A stretch of 64,000 nucleotides of DNA from contig NC_072801.1 in NCBI RefSeq assembly GCF_028583425.1, positions 18,062,001 through 18,126,000 on the forward strand, written 5' to 3'. Below are positions 12,401-27,400 of this stretch, piece after piece; within the stretch, counting starts at the first letter, position 1; each line of letters starts with the position of its first letter. The translations under genes and the position numbers were made by a program. This stretch comes from Eublepharis macularius. Taxonomy: Eukaryota; Chordata; Lepidosauria; Squamata; Eublepharidae. The notes beneath the pieces were generated by a model. The model was not told where the DNA came from and did not search any database. It saw only the letters and a program-made list of their open reading frames with translations.

Positions 12401-15400
12401 GAATTCCTCACTACATCCCGACACGCACAGAAAACTATGCAAGACTGAAGCACAGCCACCTAGACTATATGGACTCCCCAAAATACATAAGGTTTCAGTC
12501 CCACTCCGACCCATTGTGAGTGCCATTGGTTCACCGACATATGAATTAGCTATACATCTGGCAGATCTCCTGCAGGACCACATCGGGAAAACCTCATCTT
12601 ACATCAAAGATTCAGCAGATTTCATCAACAAAATCAGTTCTCTGAAATTCAATCCACAAGACATACTTGTCAGTTTTGATGTTGTATCCCTGTTTACCAA
12701 GGTTCCAGTAAAAGACACTATTGCACTTATTAATCAGATTTTCCCAGAGGATGTAACAGCCTTATTCCATCATTGTCTGACAACCAGTTACTTCCAATGG
12801 GACAACGAATTCTATGAACAGATGGATGGGGTGGCCATGGGGAGCCCTCTCAGCCCAGTTATAGCAAACTTCTACATGGAACATTTTGAAAAAACAGCTC
12901 TAGAATCAGCACCCCACAAACCTAGTGTATGGTTCCGGTTTGTGGATGATACATTTATCATTTGGAGCCATGGGGAGGAAGAATTGATGGGGTTTTTGAA
13001 TCATCTCAACAACATCCACCTGAACATACAATTCACAATGGAGAAAGAAATCGAGGGAAAACTCCCATTCCTGGATACCTTGGTCATCCGCAAAGCAAAC
13101 TTTCAGTTAGGTTACAGGGTCTACAGGAAACCAACTCACACTGATCGGTACTTACACAAAAACTCCAATCACCACCCCCGACAGAAAAGAGGCATAATGA
13201 AAACATTAGTGGATCGTGCAAGACGGATATGTGAGCCGCACTTTCTCAATGAGGAAATTAATCATCTAAACCACGCACTTCAGGCAAATGGCTACTCCAG
13301 AAATGAAATCCGAAGAGCAATCAAACCCAGGATGAATCAAACAACCAAGGAAAAACAGTCTCCTACAGGAAAAGTGTTTTTGCCATATATCAAAGGAATT
13401 ACTGATCAGATGGGAAAGCTTATGAAAAAGCATAACCTTCAAGCAGTATTCAGACCCACCCGAAAAATACAACAGATGCTACGATCAGCAAAAGACAGTA
13501 GAGACCCCCTCACCTCTGCAGGAGTATACCGTATACCCTGCAGCTGTGGACAAGTTTACATCGGGACCGCAAAGCGTAGCATCCAGACAAGAATAAAAGA
13601 ACATGAAAGACACTGCAGACTTGGACAACCTGAAAAATCAGCAGTGGCTGAACATAGCCTAACTCAAACAGGGCACAGTATCTTATTCCAGGACACCAAA
13701 ATACTGGACAACACTTCCAACTACTTTGTCAGACTGCACAGGGAAGCCATTGAAATTCACAAGCATAAGCAAAACTTCAACAGGAAAGAAGAAACCTTAA
13801 GAATGAACAGAGCATGGTTTCCAGTTCTGAAAAACACCAGGCTAACAAAACATTCTATCCCCGACAATAGCCCTGCAGAGAAGATTAGCGCATCAAGTAC
13901 CAATCCATATGCAAAAGAACCTCCTCAGGATACAGTGAAGCCTCCCGCCATTAGCATTCCACACCCTGGGAAACTCTCACAGGATGACTCAGCTCAACCC
14001 CACCCCTCCTGAGTAGATACAAATGACCTACATCTTTTCCACACTGTGACACTGAGAGATCTCTGTCTTTTGGTGCTACACCTCTGAAGATGCCAGCCAC
14101 AGCTGCTGGCGAAACGTCAGGAACTACAATGCCAAGACCACGGCAATACAGCCCGGAAAACCCACAACAGCCATCATTCTCCAGCCGTGAAAGCCTTCGA
14201 CAATACATATTAATAAACAATCGCAATAATGGAAGTATCACACTATACAGAAAACACAAATAAAAGAGCAATTCAACAATGAAGAACAAGTATCACTTAG
14301 TCTTCCACAGATAGATATAATTAAACCAGCAGGCAATTATGCAATAACATTAAAAACATCATCATTAGTTCAAATTCTACAGAAAGTGCTTAAAATCTGG
14401 TTGCCTTTTGTGGATCTGCAGTGCAGCTTTTTCAATAGATTCAAAGTAGATATATTACTGTCCTTTCAGACATCTGACATTGAAACGAACTTCCTCACTG
14501 TCTCCCATTTCCTCTCAAGGGGACGGCTGCTTCTCTGAATCCCTGAGCATCCAATTAAATATTCAAAGCAGTGAGCATTTTGAACAGAGTTGTATGTACT
14601 TTCCATCACTGTCTGTTTAGAATGACAGCCAGTGCTGTGGGACACAAGAGTCAGATTAGGTTTGAAGAGAGAGGTTCCCTATTCTGCCATGAAGCACTCT
14701 GGGTGATAATGCTCACTCACCATTTTTGAGTCAAATCTACCTCACAGGGGCCGTTTTCACACTGCTTACCTTCCCTCGGAACGACCCGGAACATCGTGCA
14801 AAAAACGCAGAAGATCGTGTTTTCTTGCACAAGATTTGCACGACAACACACAAATCTCACGTGAGAAAATGCGATCTTCTGCGTTTTTTGCGCAATGTTC
14901 TGGGTCGTTCTGAGGGAAGGAAAGCAGTGAAAACGGTTAGTGTTGTTGCAAAGACAAAATGGAGGGAAAGAGACTAGGTAAGCTGTCCCAAGCTCCTTGG
15001 AGAGATGGTGGACCAATTTGTGGAACATTAACAGCTACTTGTTCTACGTTTACTGTTGAATTGTTGTTTTAGTCATGTGTTCTCTATACTGCAATGCTTT
15101 TGTTGCTTTTTATAAACTTGTTAATAAATAAATTAGCATTAAAATAATTTTAAAACCAAAATATGTAAACATGAGCCCATTCACTTACCAATGATAAGCC
15201 TGAAGAAACTCTCTCACAACAACCTGTTTACTGGCTTGGGACTTGAGAAGTTTCAGTAAGTCCTGGGTGAATCGCTTCACTTGGGCCCTGTGTGTTAAAG
15301 TTAACAGACGCTTGGTGCCTATACCAAGAATCTATAAGAAAAATAAAATGTTATGACCCCTTCTATGCAATTGAGTATTAAGGTCATGTTTGAGCTATTC

Positions 15401-18400
15401 AGAACTCAGTATTATAAGCATTCAAACAACATGTTCATACATGCATACAGTTGCAATGGACATGGCTAAGCTACGCTAATTCTTCACGTCATCATTCAAA
15501 CCTCCTCCTGATTTTCATCACTACCCTTTAGTGTGAATTTAAACTTAGCAGTTATTTGGGGGGGGGAGAACAGCCATCCACTACCAACCCCCCCCAAAAC
15601 AAAAAACAAGCCCCAACTCACTTGCAACACATGAGGCACAGCTTCTAGCAACTCCATTAACTTGGAGTACCCATAATCAGTCACACGACACTGCTTTGCA
15701 AAATGATGATGGTACATTGGGATGAATTTGCTGACAGGCATGATGCATGAGGGCTGGTTTTTCAGAAGATCGATCACTTCTCTGCTGAACTGGATGAGTT
15801 GTGGGTTACCCACAGGACTCTTAGAACGCAGCAGCCAAGGATCTATAATAGAGAGGGGAGGAAACAGACGTGGTTTGCCATTGCCTGCCTCTGCATAGTG
15901 ACCCCCCGCTTTCCTTGTTGGTCTCCCAACAAGTATTAACCAGGGCCCACCCGTCTCAGCTTCTGAGACCTGATAAGACTGGGCTAGTCTGGGACATCCA
16001 GGTCAGGGCAACCTTATCTTACAGTTGTACCCCCAAAAAATCAACAGGGCTTGGGAATCACATAAATGTGTTTTATTTATGTTATTTATAGCGCACCTTT
16101 CTCAGAGAGTCTCAAGGCAAATTTCACAGTGCAAGTCAACACAATCAACTGCTAGGACATTCAATGAACAAATACCAGCATGCCCACAGGATTGTGCACA
16201 CCAAGAGGGATCCCCCCCCCTCTCTTCTGCTTTGAACAGCTGGCATCCTTTGCCACACTGCGAACTTCTTTGGAAACTCTGCAGAGCTTTTTTTAAATTT
16301 TAAAGTGTTTCAACTGCATGAAGGGGATGGTGCTCTTCAAGACAGCAGGGAAAGGAGAAAACTTCTTTCCATGTGTTGCAATGCAACACATGGAACACAC
16401 TGTACATTCTTTGTAACACCCTCCCCGCACCCCCCAGGAACAATACAGTACTACACATCCTATCCTGAAAGCACATTTTTTTCAGTGGAACTCTGATCAA
16501 AGAACACAGGTTTTTTAAAAAATAATATCCTAATTGGACATAACACCTGCAGACTGCAAAAGGCTCAAGGCTCTTAAAGAAACTGGGTGTTACAAAAGTG
16601 CTAATTCTCTGCTAATATCTTTCAACCGAGCCTCCTGAGCTAGAAGAATGCATTATAACATCTGTGCCCCAGAAAACCGTGCACGGTATATAAGCACATT
16701 AAGAAAACTTAAGGGTACTTGGATTTCCGCCAATTCGCCCTCCCACTACTGTTCTGATGGGTTGCTGGCACCCAGGAAATGTGTGTGTGAGGGGGTGCTC
16801 AGTAGCCTGACCTTTAGTAGTGAAATACAATATCCCAAGTCCTGTTCTTATCTTTGGTATATGTGGTATAGCTGCATATTCCCCCTCATTCAAATGGGAA
16901 ATCAGGAGCAAGAAAGAGCTGCACGTTGTTCTGCCCCCCTGCCCCATACCTTTGTATAAGACAGCCTCTGTCCCTATTCTACAGCGTGCAGACCATCACA
17001 CACAAAGGAATAAGGTATCATCATGCAAGTCACTAACGCCAGACAAAAGCGCCAACAACTGAAAGAGCTGACAAAAGGCGTGAAAGATGTACCTGCTGTC
17101 GGTGGCGGTGGCTTGTTGTGTATCCACTTCACAACTTTAATGCCATTCTGTGCGGTGGCGATGTTAACACCAGGAACGCAGGTTATAAGGTGCTCCAAAG
17201 GCACACCTCCCTGCCCTTCCTGCACCATTTCTAGATTGTTGAACTCTGAAGCGTAGCAGTCAGGAAAGCTGGAAAAACCAAAATACTGAAAAGGCTGGAC
17301 TGATGCTAAAACATTAGATATGTTACTGACTTATAATATTTGATAAATTCTGTAGTAATATGGGCAAAAGCCGGGCTTTTTTTCCAGGGGGAACATGGGG
17401 GAACGGAGTTCCAGAACCTCTAGAAAACGGTCACATGGGATGGTGGCCCCGCCCCCTGATCTCCAGACAGAGGGGAGTTTAGATTGCCCTCCGGGGCCAC
17501 CAGCCATGTGGCCATTTTCTCCGAGGGCAACCCACTGAGTTCCACCACCTCTTTTCCCAGAAAAAAGGCCCTGGGCAAAAGTATGTACAGACTGGCAACT
17601 TTTACAGGCATTCTCCCGTGAAAAACGGTGCCAACCCACTTACAAACTAACCCGTGACTAACAGCAATTCGCAGAAAACTTTTCAGAGCCCATCAGAGTA
17701 ATGATGATTTCTATTGGAGTTGGACATAGATTATTAGAAGTTCTCCACTGTTTTCCACATAAAGATACAGACCCACAACAGCATTCAGACAGCTTTAAAC
17801 AAGGATTGTGTGCATGCTTATGTACTTACTTTGTGCAAGCACAAAAACATACAGGAGAGAGAAGGAAAATGGGGAACGATGGAGGGATGTGTCAAGGCTG
17901 AGGGAGAACAGCTCTGCAGTTCTGCTCTGCAACTGAACTCTTCCCCATGGCCGCAACAATTTAAGGGAAATGGAAAATACTCATGCTTTTTGAAAAATCT
18001 CAAGAGTTCAGATTTTCTTGAACTGGGATTTTATTTTAAAGAAGAATACCCACACTCACAGAGAGAGGGAGGGAGGTGCAGCTGGTTTACTCTATAAAAA
18101 CTCAAGACTTCCTCAAGCCCTATAAAAAGGATTCCCTCGATCTTTTTGTAGTAGTGTGTGAGAATCTACCTCAATCCAGATCCTTATTGCAGCCCTAGAC
18201 AAATCCCAGGTGTCAGGTCACAATGGCAACTGTTCCTGGCAACTGGAGCTGTAGACCAGAGATCCCCTACTGCTGCTGAAGGAATTGGGAAGGCCACAGC
18301 CAGGGCAGTGGGAGCAGGCCCAACAGTGGTACAGCTCAATCTCTGCTAAGCAAGCAATGCCGCCCCCGCAATCAACTGTCCAGGTGCAGCCTGACAGCAT

Positions 18401-21400
18401 CTCTCAGGTGGGCTACTTCTACAGCTGCTTCTGCAATGCTCATCGCAGCAAAACCCATCTTCCCCTTCCCTGGCTGTTCTGGCTTTGGCAGGAGGCGGCA
18501 AGGAAGCTGGTGGCTTGGTAACTGCCAGGTGCTCAAGTCCTCTGTTAAAACTTCTCAAGTTCCTGTCCACTGTGAAGCGAAGACACAGACTCTGGGATGG
18601 GAGGAGCAGGTGAGTGGAGCTTGGTTAACAGGTCCAAGGAAAACAGACCCAAATTAGAGGGGTGGGAAATCTAGAGAAAGGTCCTGATAGACCGGAGCAA
18701 AGGGAATTAAAACAGAAGTCCAGCATGGTACCTTAAAGGCTAGCTGCATTTATTCCAGCATGAGCTTTTGTGAGTCAGAGCTCACTTTCTCAGATGTAAA
18801 GGAGCCTCAGTGGGTTTCCTATGCTGTGGTTAGTGGGGGAGAGAGGGTCATAACTAGTTCAGCAAGCTTGTGCAGTTAGCTTGATTAAGTTGACTTTTAA
18901 AACATGAGAATTTCTTTCACGTTTCACAGTACAGGCAGCCAAACTGATATAATGTGTATATACAATATGATTTAATTTAATTGCTCTATTTGTCAGCCAC
19001 CTTTCAAGCCAAGGAGCTCAGAATATATACAGGGATCTCTTTACCCCCCATTTTATCACTGAAACTGGACCTCAAGGCCAACCTGAAGCTTGTCCTTGTG
19101 ATAGAATTTTAATGCCTGGGAATCTCCTGAGTGTATGTTGCACGTTCTTTCTGCTGTGCCATACTGGCTGCAATGTTAGTCTGTGGAAGAGGTATGAGTA
19201 GTAATAATGAATATTTCTTAGTGTTTTCTTGTATAGTGCAAGATCCTAGGATTATAATGGATGCGAGGTTTACACTAAGGTAAATGAAAGGCACTGAGTG
19301 CATCACATTTTAAGTTAGATTCCAGCAAACTTACATGCCCCTTATTCTTTAGAATTTGTACTTATTTACAAATCTGGCTTCTGAATGTTTGAGCTGTCTC
19401 CCAGATATAAAGACAGTTGGTTAAGGCTACCTTACTGTCCTTTATTATGAAACTTTATATGCTTCCTCTCCCGAGACCTGCTCAAGGTGGCTAACAACTA
19501 CAGCAATAGGACTACTTTACCTCAGTAAAGGCACTGTCCCCTCATGGGTTTGCAATAAACTATGAACTTGAGGTGCAAAGTTCTTCAGGGACAGAATCAC
19601 GAAAGGAACTTTGTAGGAGTCTGGATCAAATTCATGCTCACTAGAACAAGAAAGGAAAAAGTTATTTTTCTAGTCTACTTTTCTCAGTAAGACTCAAGGC
19701 AGATTACAAATTATTTTCTAAAAAGCCAACAAACATTCCCTCACCAACACATGAAAACTGGTCTACATAAATTAAAACACATCACTATAAAACAGGGCAA
19801 GACAAACAGTGCAATCAAAACCACCTAATTCCTACCCCCCCCCCCAATAAACTGATTTATTTTAAAAAATTGAGCCATATCATTACCCAGATATGTTTTC
19901 AGGACAGCCGAGAACTTTGTCAAGCTGGAAAAAGCAACTGATGGCAAGCACACAAATTTAACAGCAGTCCCGCTGGACCAGGGCCATCAAATCTACCACC
20001 CTGCCTCCCCACACAGTGGCCAGCACATCATCTTGTTGCTCTTCAGGTTTGCAGCCTAAACCTGATACAAAGCTGAACTTGAGTATTACTTCAGAGGAAA
20101 GGCTAAGCAAATGAGCAGGTCATCTCTGCCTCCATGCATGAACTCAGGATAATGCATTTAGTCTGAAGAGTCTAACTGGGCCAGTTTTCAAGATTTCAGA
20201 CAGCACAACTGCTGCACTGCAATTGAAAATTAAACGCCAGACAACTCAGCAACGTACCACCCATTTAAAAAACCCCGAAACATCAGCTTTAACACAGCAC
20301 AGTGTATTGCCGTGTTGACATTCATGTCCAAAGAGAAAGGGGACAGAACTGGAGGCGCAGCTCACCTGAAGTCTTTATTTATGCAGTGCTGTTTACAAAT
20401 GGGTTCGTGATATTCCAGCTCTTCGAATATGATAGGACTGCAGTTAGCTGAGGAGCCATCATGAGACTGTGAAGATCCCAAAGGACTCTGCCTGGCTTGA
20501 CTACTAGGTAGAAGACAGACGAGTCGCCCGTTGCTTTGGTCACGGATTACTACCACGTCTGTTAATTTATATAAGTCCGATACATTCAGCTTGTGTCCAA
20601 ACCTTAAAAGGCAGAACATTGAAGATATACTTTTTAGTAAAAGGGTTGGGGAAGAAAATACACATGTGTTTACCTGTCCCGGGGGGGTGGGGGGTGGGTG
20701 GGCGGATGGACACAGAGACAAGAACTTATACCACCCCTGCAAAGAATGACCATTTTTAAAAAACATCTTACATGTATGTTTTTTTTTTAAAAAAATAATA
20801 TGGTTTACAATTTTAGAAACGTACTTTTTTTCATAGATCGCTGTGAATTTGAAGAGAGGCAGACAACAAGCTGGAGCATCTTGAAGAATAGATATTGCTT
20901 CTGAACTGCAAACAGAAGTGATGTAGCATTATGGCAGGCAGGCACAGGAATTTCTAACTTTTGAGTCCATTTCCCCTTTTTAGATTAGTATAAAGTTAGC
21001 AAAAGGCCCTACTTTGTCCATGTTAAACTCTATATCCTCTGAAAGGGTCAGCAGCACACTCTTGTCTCCCAAGCGTTCCCCATTCACTGCCATCCTTAAG
21101 CCTAACAGTTGCTCAAGTCAGCACAGACAACCTCTTTCAACTGCTTTTTAAAATTTTACCTAACTAAGGACAGAGATTTATTGGCCGTTCCTGTAGCTAG
21201 CGAGACCTGGATCCTTTTGCTGCCAATTTTGCATCTGTGGAGACTGTTGACGGCGCTGATGGCTTCTTGGAGATTCTCCATCTGAACCATAGCCTTTAGC
21301 TGATAATCGGTGTGCGGACTGAGTTCTACAGTTTTTACCTGAAAGAGATAAGACAGGCACTGAAGTAAAATCCTTGACCGTAATTCTTCGCATCTCAAGA

Positions 21401-24400
21401 GGCACAAGGCCAGAACTGGCATATTCATGCTTATCTATGTATTTACAAAATTATTATAAGCAAGACTTAAAGGACTTCCACCCAGACAGGTGTGTTTTCC
21501 TTTGTCACTTCTCCTCTTCCAACCTGTTTTAATATTACGTAATAAATATCCAACCAGCACCAACTTAGACTCTCAGTCATATTGGCATTTAACGCTTTTA
21601 AACACAATTTTGAGAAGACTGAACACCATAAAACAGAATGTTAAAAAACACTACCGTGAGCATTTCTGAATGTACTGTTCAGTAAAGAAGTGTTACATAT
21701 AAATGATCAGATTCATTCTCTGAACACTGTTATACAGGAAAGCAACTACCTAGCTAAGCAAGATAACATTCAAGTCATGTGACTATAAAACAAGAAACAG
21801 AAGACATTAAGCTTTTCTTTTTTAAAAAACATACCTTGCCATGCCTAGAGAATGTTTCTTGCAAAATCTGTTGCAGCTCTTTTCTGGACAGCCGGTAGTC
21901 CAAATTGCTGACCTGAATATCAGTTCCATTTGCAAAAGGATCAGAACCTTCACTATTACCAGCCTGGTTTATGATATTGAAAGTAAGAGGTGATGATCTA
22001 TTTGAGAGGTTTGGAGACACACTCCTGGTGAAATAGAGGAGAGGAACACCTAGAATTGTTTGTTCCACAGATCTGTTTTACTTTACATTACCAATTCTTT
22101 TGATAGGTACACATGGACATGCCAAAACACAGTTCCCAAACAATTCAAAAGCAATTCCTTCCACATGTGGTAATGTCTCAAAGAACTGATCAACTTCCAC
22201 AGCATATGGACTGCAGTTACACATTTTTTCATTATAATTAATTTTAAGTAATACATATCATATACAACATACCTTCATACACACAGTGTGCCGCTCCCAC
22301 CTTTTTGGGAAAAAACCCAGAGTATAAGAATGTACAAAAGCCATGGGGAAACAAAAACTTGCAGCTCTACTACCAAGGGCAATGGTAACAGTAAAGCGGC
22401 TGGCTCCTATGCTAATTGTGAAAGCAGCAAAACCAGGCAGCGCAGACTTCTGCAGAAAAGTATAACTTTGTAAATTAATCAAAAGAAAACAAGGCCAAAA
22501 CACCACCTCAGGATTAAATATGCCCCAGGAGCAGAGACTGCTAAGAACACCTGAGAAGCATTTAAAGGGGTGTGTATGTTGGATATTAACCTGTCCCACC
22601 CTCTGAATCATGGAAGCAAAGATTTTGGGGAAGAGGTCTTTCTATATTGATCCCCCTCACAGGCCCCTAACTTGCCTCGCAGAAGTTCCATATTAGTGTT
22701 AACCTTTCAATTTGTCTCAAAGAATTGCTACCCTCGGTTTACCTGTCCAGTTGCGGGTGGTCAAATAACACCCAAGTGACACCGAAAACACTACACATGC
22801 AAACACTTAGGAAGACACAAGGTACTCTGCTTACCGAAGAGAAATATATCATTGTTCCAGATACAAATCTAATAGGTGTTGCATTTCACTTACTCTATGT
22901 TTATGCTACCCTCGCACAAGCTCGAACAGCAAAAGAGTGAACAGTTTATCCTATGCACACAGGCCAACATTGCAAATATTTCCTGTTTTAGCCTTGCATA
23001 CACACTATGCAGGAAAGCGCTTTCCTGGAATATTCAGAATCTTCCAAGATAGGCACGCTTTGCTTTTGGAACCTGTACGGAGCTCTGTTTAATGATAAAT
23101 ACTTACCTTGATGACCAGCAGCTCTGAGACATCAGTAAAGGACTGAGCTGTCTTGATGCTGTCAGCATACTGAAAGCAGATGGGTAACTGACTTGGAATA
23201 CATCATCCGTCTCTTTTCTTTCTACAGGAGAGTTGCTGACGCTTCTGGCTGTAAATGAGTCCTTTCTGCAGTGAAAGAGGAAAGAATGGAAATATTATTA
23301 ACTCTGTCGTTCTTATTTGAGTCTTGTCAAAACTCAGTCCCGCTCTTGACATACTTTTGACTGTTTTTATAAACCGATTCTCCTGTTCCAGTCTTTGTAG
23401 GTGCTGAATGTGCCGTATTAGAGTTACTAAGTGAAGGGATGCTCTCTCTTGACTGATCTTGCTGGCTTTCAGGATTTCTTACAATCTTGGGACTGAGTGC
23501 CGACTCAATACGACACAGCTCCTGGAAGGAAGGAAGGAAGGAAGGAAGGAAGGAAGGAAGGAAGGAAGGAAGATGTTAGAAAGCAACTTGTATTACCCAG
23601 AAGTCCACTACTGCTATGTGAAATCAGGATCATAGTGCAACGCATGGCAAAGAGACACCAATTTGTGACGGGCTCCACCCACTGAGTCACCATTTTGTGA
23701 CTGGCTCCCAAGGCTCTTGAAAAAAATTAAGCGGTTCCCAAAAACAAAAAGTCTGCCCTCCCCTACCACAACATGTTTGGAATTAAGCAAGAGCAAACCC
23801 ATCAAATAAATCTGTAAGGCTCTACTTCCCCATTTTAATATGAAAACTTATTAAATATTGCAGAGGTATAAGTTACCTGTAGGCTCTTGATGCTTGTGCT
23901 CTTTGTAGCCGACCCATGCGTTTGAAGGCCTTTCCCTGAAAGGCCTTTAGAGTTGGAAGACTGGTCAGTCGACTCTCTGTTTGTGAGGCACAGCTTTGCA
24001 TTCTTATTCACTTTTTTGGGAGACTTCACTTTTTCAGCTCCAACTGAGGCCGTGCTCTTGGTTTCAGCAAGTTCTTTGTTTTGGGGGGCGAATGACACGA
24101 CAATCCTGTTGCCGAAGACATCTTCGTTCTCCATTCGCTTCTGAGCACGCTCGGCACTGTCTTGATTTAAGAAGCGGAGGATGGCACTGCTGCCAGAAAT
24201 GGTCAGTACTTTGCCTCCGCAGTTGTCTGACAAACGCCGGAGCCTATAACAGACGCTTTTGGTATCCCGGTTTGTTGGCAAGTTGTAAACATATAACAGT
24301 GTATGGCATGCCTAGTTCAGGGAACAAAAGATTATTAATTTGGCTTTAGAGTATTGTTTTAAAATACTTGAACACCTGCCTTTCTCCCAAGTAACCTGGG

Positions 24401-27400
24401 ACCCAACAACATAAAAACAATTAGACAAAACCAATGGAGTCATTAAAACAAATGACGCACCAAAAGCTGAGACACAAATATTTTTGACAAGGGTGAGGTA
24501 CTCATAGCAGACCTTTGGCTGAAAGACTAATTGTGCTGAAGAAAAAAAAATCTAGAAACCTTCCCTATAAAGATCTCTTTAGTTTAAGCTTTTGGCTCCA
24601 CTCATGTGGATGCTGGTTAAGAAACAATCTTGGGTTCCTATTGCAAACAAACAGGAAAAAGAGGCACAGAGAACAAAAACCAGCTGTTCAATCCTATGTT
24701 AACAAATGTTTATAGATATTTCCATAATAGACCCGGTAAGTTACCCAATTTGTATGAAATTGTGCAATGCTGATAAGTGCCTGTCTCTTGGGGCCAGGTG
24801 GAAATCAGTGCTCCAATCTACTCCCCTAAAAAATGCAGGGAGAGGGGAGATAACTTACTGGTTTTTTGAGTGGTAATCGTGGAGGCAAATCTGAAATAAA
24901 TTCTTCAAATCTGATCAGCTCATGCGCATGATGCAGGAGGGCTTCAGAAGCCTGGTTTTTATGCACCAGTATGATGTGGAAACCATGGCGGTGTCTCAGG
25001 TCGCTGAGCTCTAGTGCAAAGTTCACATCAGCTGAAAAGCAAAAGACCGACACACACACACCAATAAACGAACGTAATTTTGACAGGTTCCTGTTTTCAC
25101 AGTCATATTAGGGCGTATTTAACTATGAAAACAGTATGTCCTCCTTTCCTCTCTCTCTTCCACAGCATGTCCCTATTTGCTGTCTTGTCTGAATTCCCTA
25201 GAATGGGAATTTCTAGAATGGGAACCAAACAATGCACACGTATCTATATGAAGAGGTCAGCTGCTCAGAATAACCAAACAATATAAATGAGACGTGTGCT
25301 ATGTTTTTAATGTAGCAGTTTTTCTGCATTTGCACTAACAGAAGAAAGAAGTTTCTGGATTACTTAAGAAAATGTCTGAATCTAATTTCGTTCAGTCTGT
25401 AAAAAAACAAAAACAAACCCTCACCACCCACTGATTTTCTTGCTCATCAACAAGCTCTTCTCTTCCCCATTTCAGAGTATGGGGGAGAAAAACAGGTATG
25501 CGGGAGACTACCAGAAGGGAGGAGAGATTATATGCAAAAAAACAAAAAAGCAGCAGCCTTGGTTGCCAGGGGCTTGGGCTTAGTGCATGCACTTTAAAGA
25601 TCTTAAAGTGTTCTCTTTCCCCATTAGCCGTACCGAACCTGCCCTAATGCGAGCTACATGCCATCTTTAGTATAGGACTTCTTCACAAATGAATGACTTC
25701 TTCACTGATCCAGGATATAGCAAAGGCGGTCTTAAAAAGAACTCAGAGAATAGGCCTATCAGTGGCTATTAACTATGAGGGATAAGTGAGAACTTCCATG
25801 TTTAGAAGCAACTTAGGCTGTGACTGGCTGAAGGTCACCCAGCAAGCTTCTATGGTAGAGCAGGGAACTGAAGCTGAACTGCCCAGACCTTAGTCTGTCA
25901 CTCTAGCCTCTATACCACACTGACCCCTCAGGGTCTGAACCAAACCGAGCAGTCTGATTTTTAAGACGGGAGCAAGAGTTCACCGAACAAGCCACAAGAT
26001 CTTAAGACAAAGACACTGTTCGGACGTACTGGAAACAAGGACCACGGTGGCGGGTGCAGCATGTGTATCGGCAAATCTTCTAAGACTCTGTCGGAGTTTG
26101 TCATCAGCTGCATTCTTTGCTGTGGCGTTGATGTGTGCAACCGTCACCTAAAGAAAAGAAGGAACATAATACTGATGGGCAGGGGTCATTTCGTAGAAAA
26201 AGAGCTGGAGGAACTCATTAGCATAACTCATTACCATATGGCATGCCCCTTGACATCACCAGTAGTGTGTCATTAGCATAACTGATTTGCATATGCCACA
26301 CCCCCTGACATCACCTATACTGGCTGTTTTGGACCCAATCCTGCCCATTCAGGGCCGAAATTGGGCCCAAAATGGCAAAAGGGGGCTAAAAATGGCTGAA
26401 AAGGGGCCCAAAATGGTCAGGATTGGGCCACTGCTGAGTGGGAGAGTGATCCACCACCCCTCAGAGGCCCGATCCGGGCTGAAATTGGCCAAAAATGGCC
26501 GAGAGTCAGGTGGGCAGGGCCACTTGACATACGACCTTTTGGGGGAACTGCCGGAACTGCGTTCCTGCGTGTTCCCCCTCAAAATGAGCCCTGCTGATGG
26601 GACCTGATAACCAATCATTATGTTGGCAATGTATATCCCAGAGAAAAGGTTATAAATGAATTGTATGAATATCTAAACAACTACTTGGAGTACTAGCAAC
26701 TTAGGTTTTAAAATTTTACAGTTATACAATAAAAAGTCCCCATCCAAAGCATTTCAGGTAGGGGCAGTGCTGATCAAAGTAATGAAGGTCACTATCAGTA
26801 TTCCCTTCAGTGCCAGAGGAAGGCAGGACAATGATCTGGGATTTGGTATGGCTCTAAGCATTAAAAAGAGGCACCCTGTCACCACTGCCACCATGCTGAA
26901 GAAAACAAGCGAGTACTAGAATTGATTAACTACATTTGCTGTTCGTTGCCTTAGATTCTTCTTTTTGAAATTGGGAGGGGCATAATTTTTCTTTTTAAAC
27001 AAAAACAATCCTCTACTATCCCTATATCACTGGCTGTGTTGGAAGACAACAACATCATGGGTACAGTAAAGCTAACTTGCAAGTAACTGCCACCTTCCAA
27101 AATCACCTTTTTCTTGAACTTTGCTATAGGGCAGTGCTTTCAAGGCTATAGAGCTGATGGGCTTTGGGCCTAAGTATTCCAAGATTTCCCTAAATGCAAG
27201 TCTCCTTCACACAACTGGAACAGCAAGCACGTAGTGTGCACAGAGACAGTTCAACCCCCAGCATTACCAACTCAGTGCAAGGGAAAACAAAGCCCTTGCA
27301 GTGCTGCTACCTGTCCCAATAAATGGTATCTGGCCATATGAACCCACAGCAAATCAGCACAAGAAGATACAGCTCTATACCTTCTCCCCATTTGTTGCCA

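Noticed and set aside
14717-15028. Mirror ORFs of 103 and 83 residues on opposite strands
   Set aside because: Both come from the palindromic foldback element at 14,746-14,942.
18285-18657. Small plus-strand ORFs in a MARF1 intron
   Set aside because: No domain, no splice context, overlapping frames on both strands.
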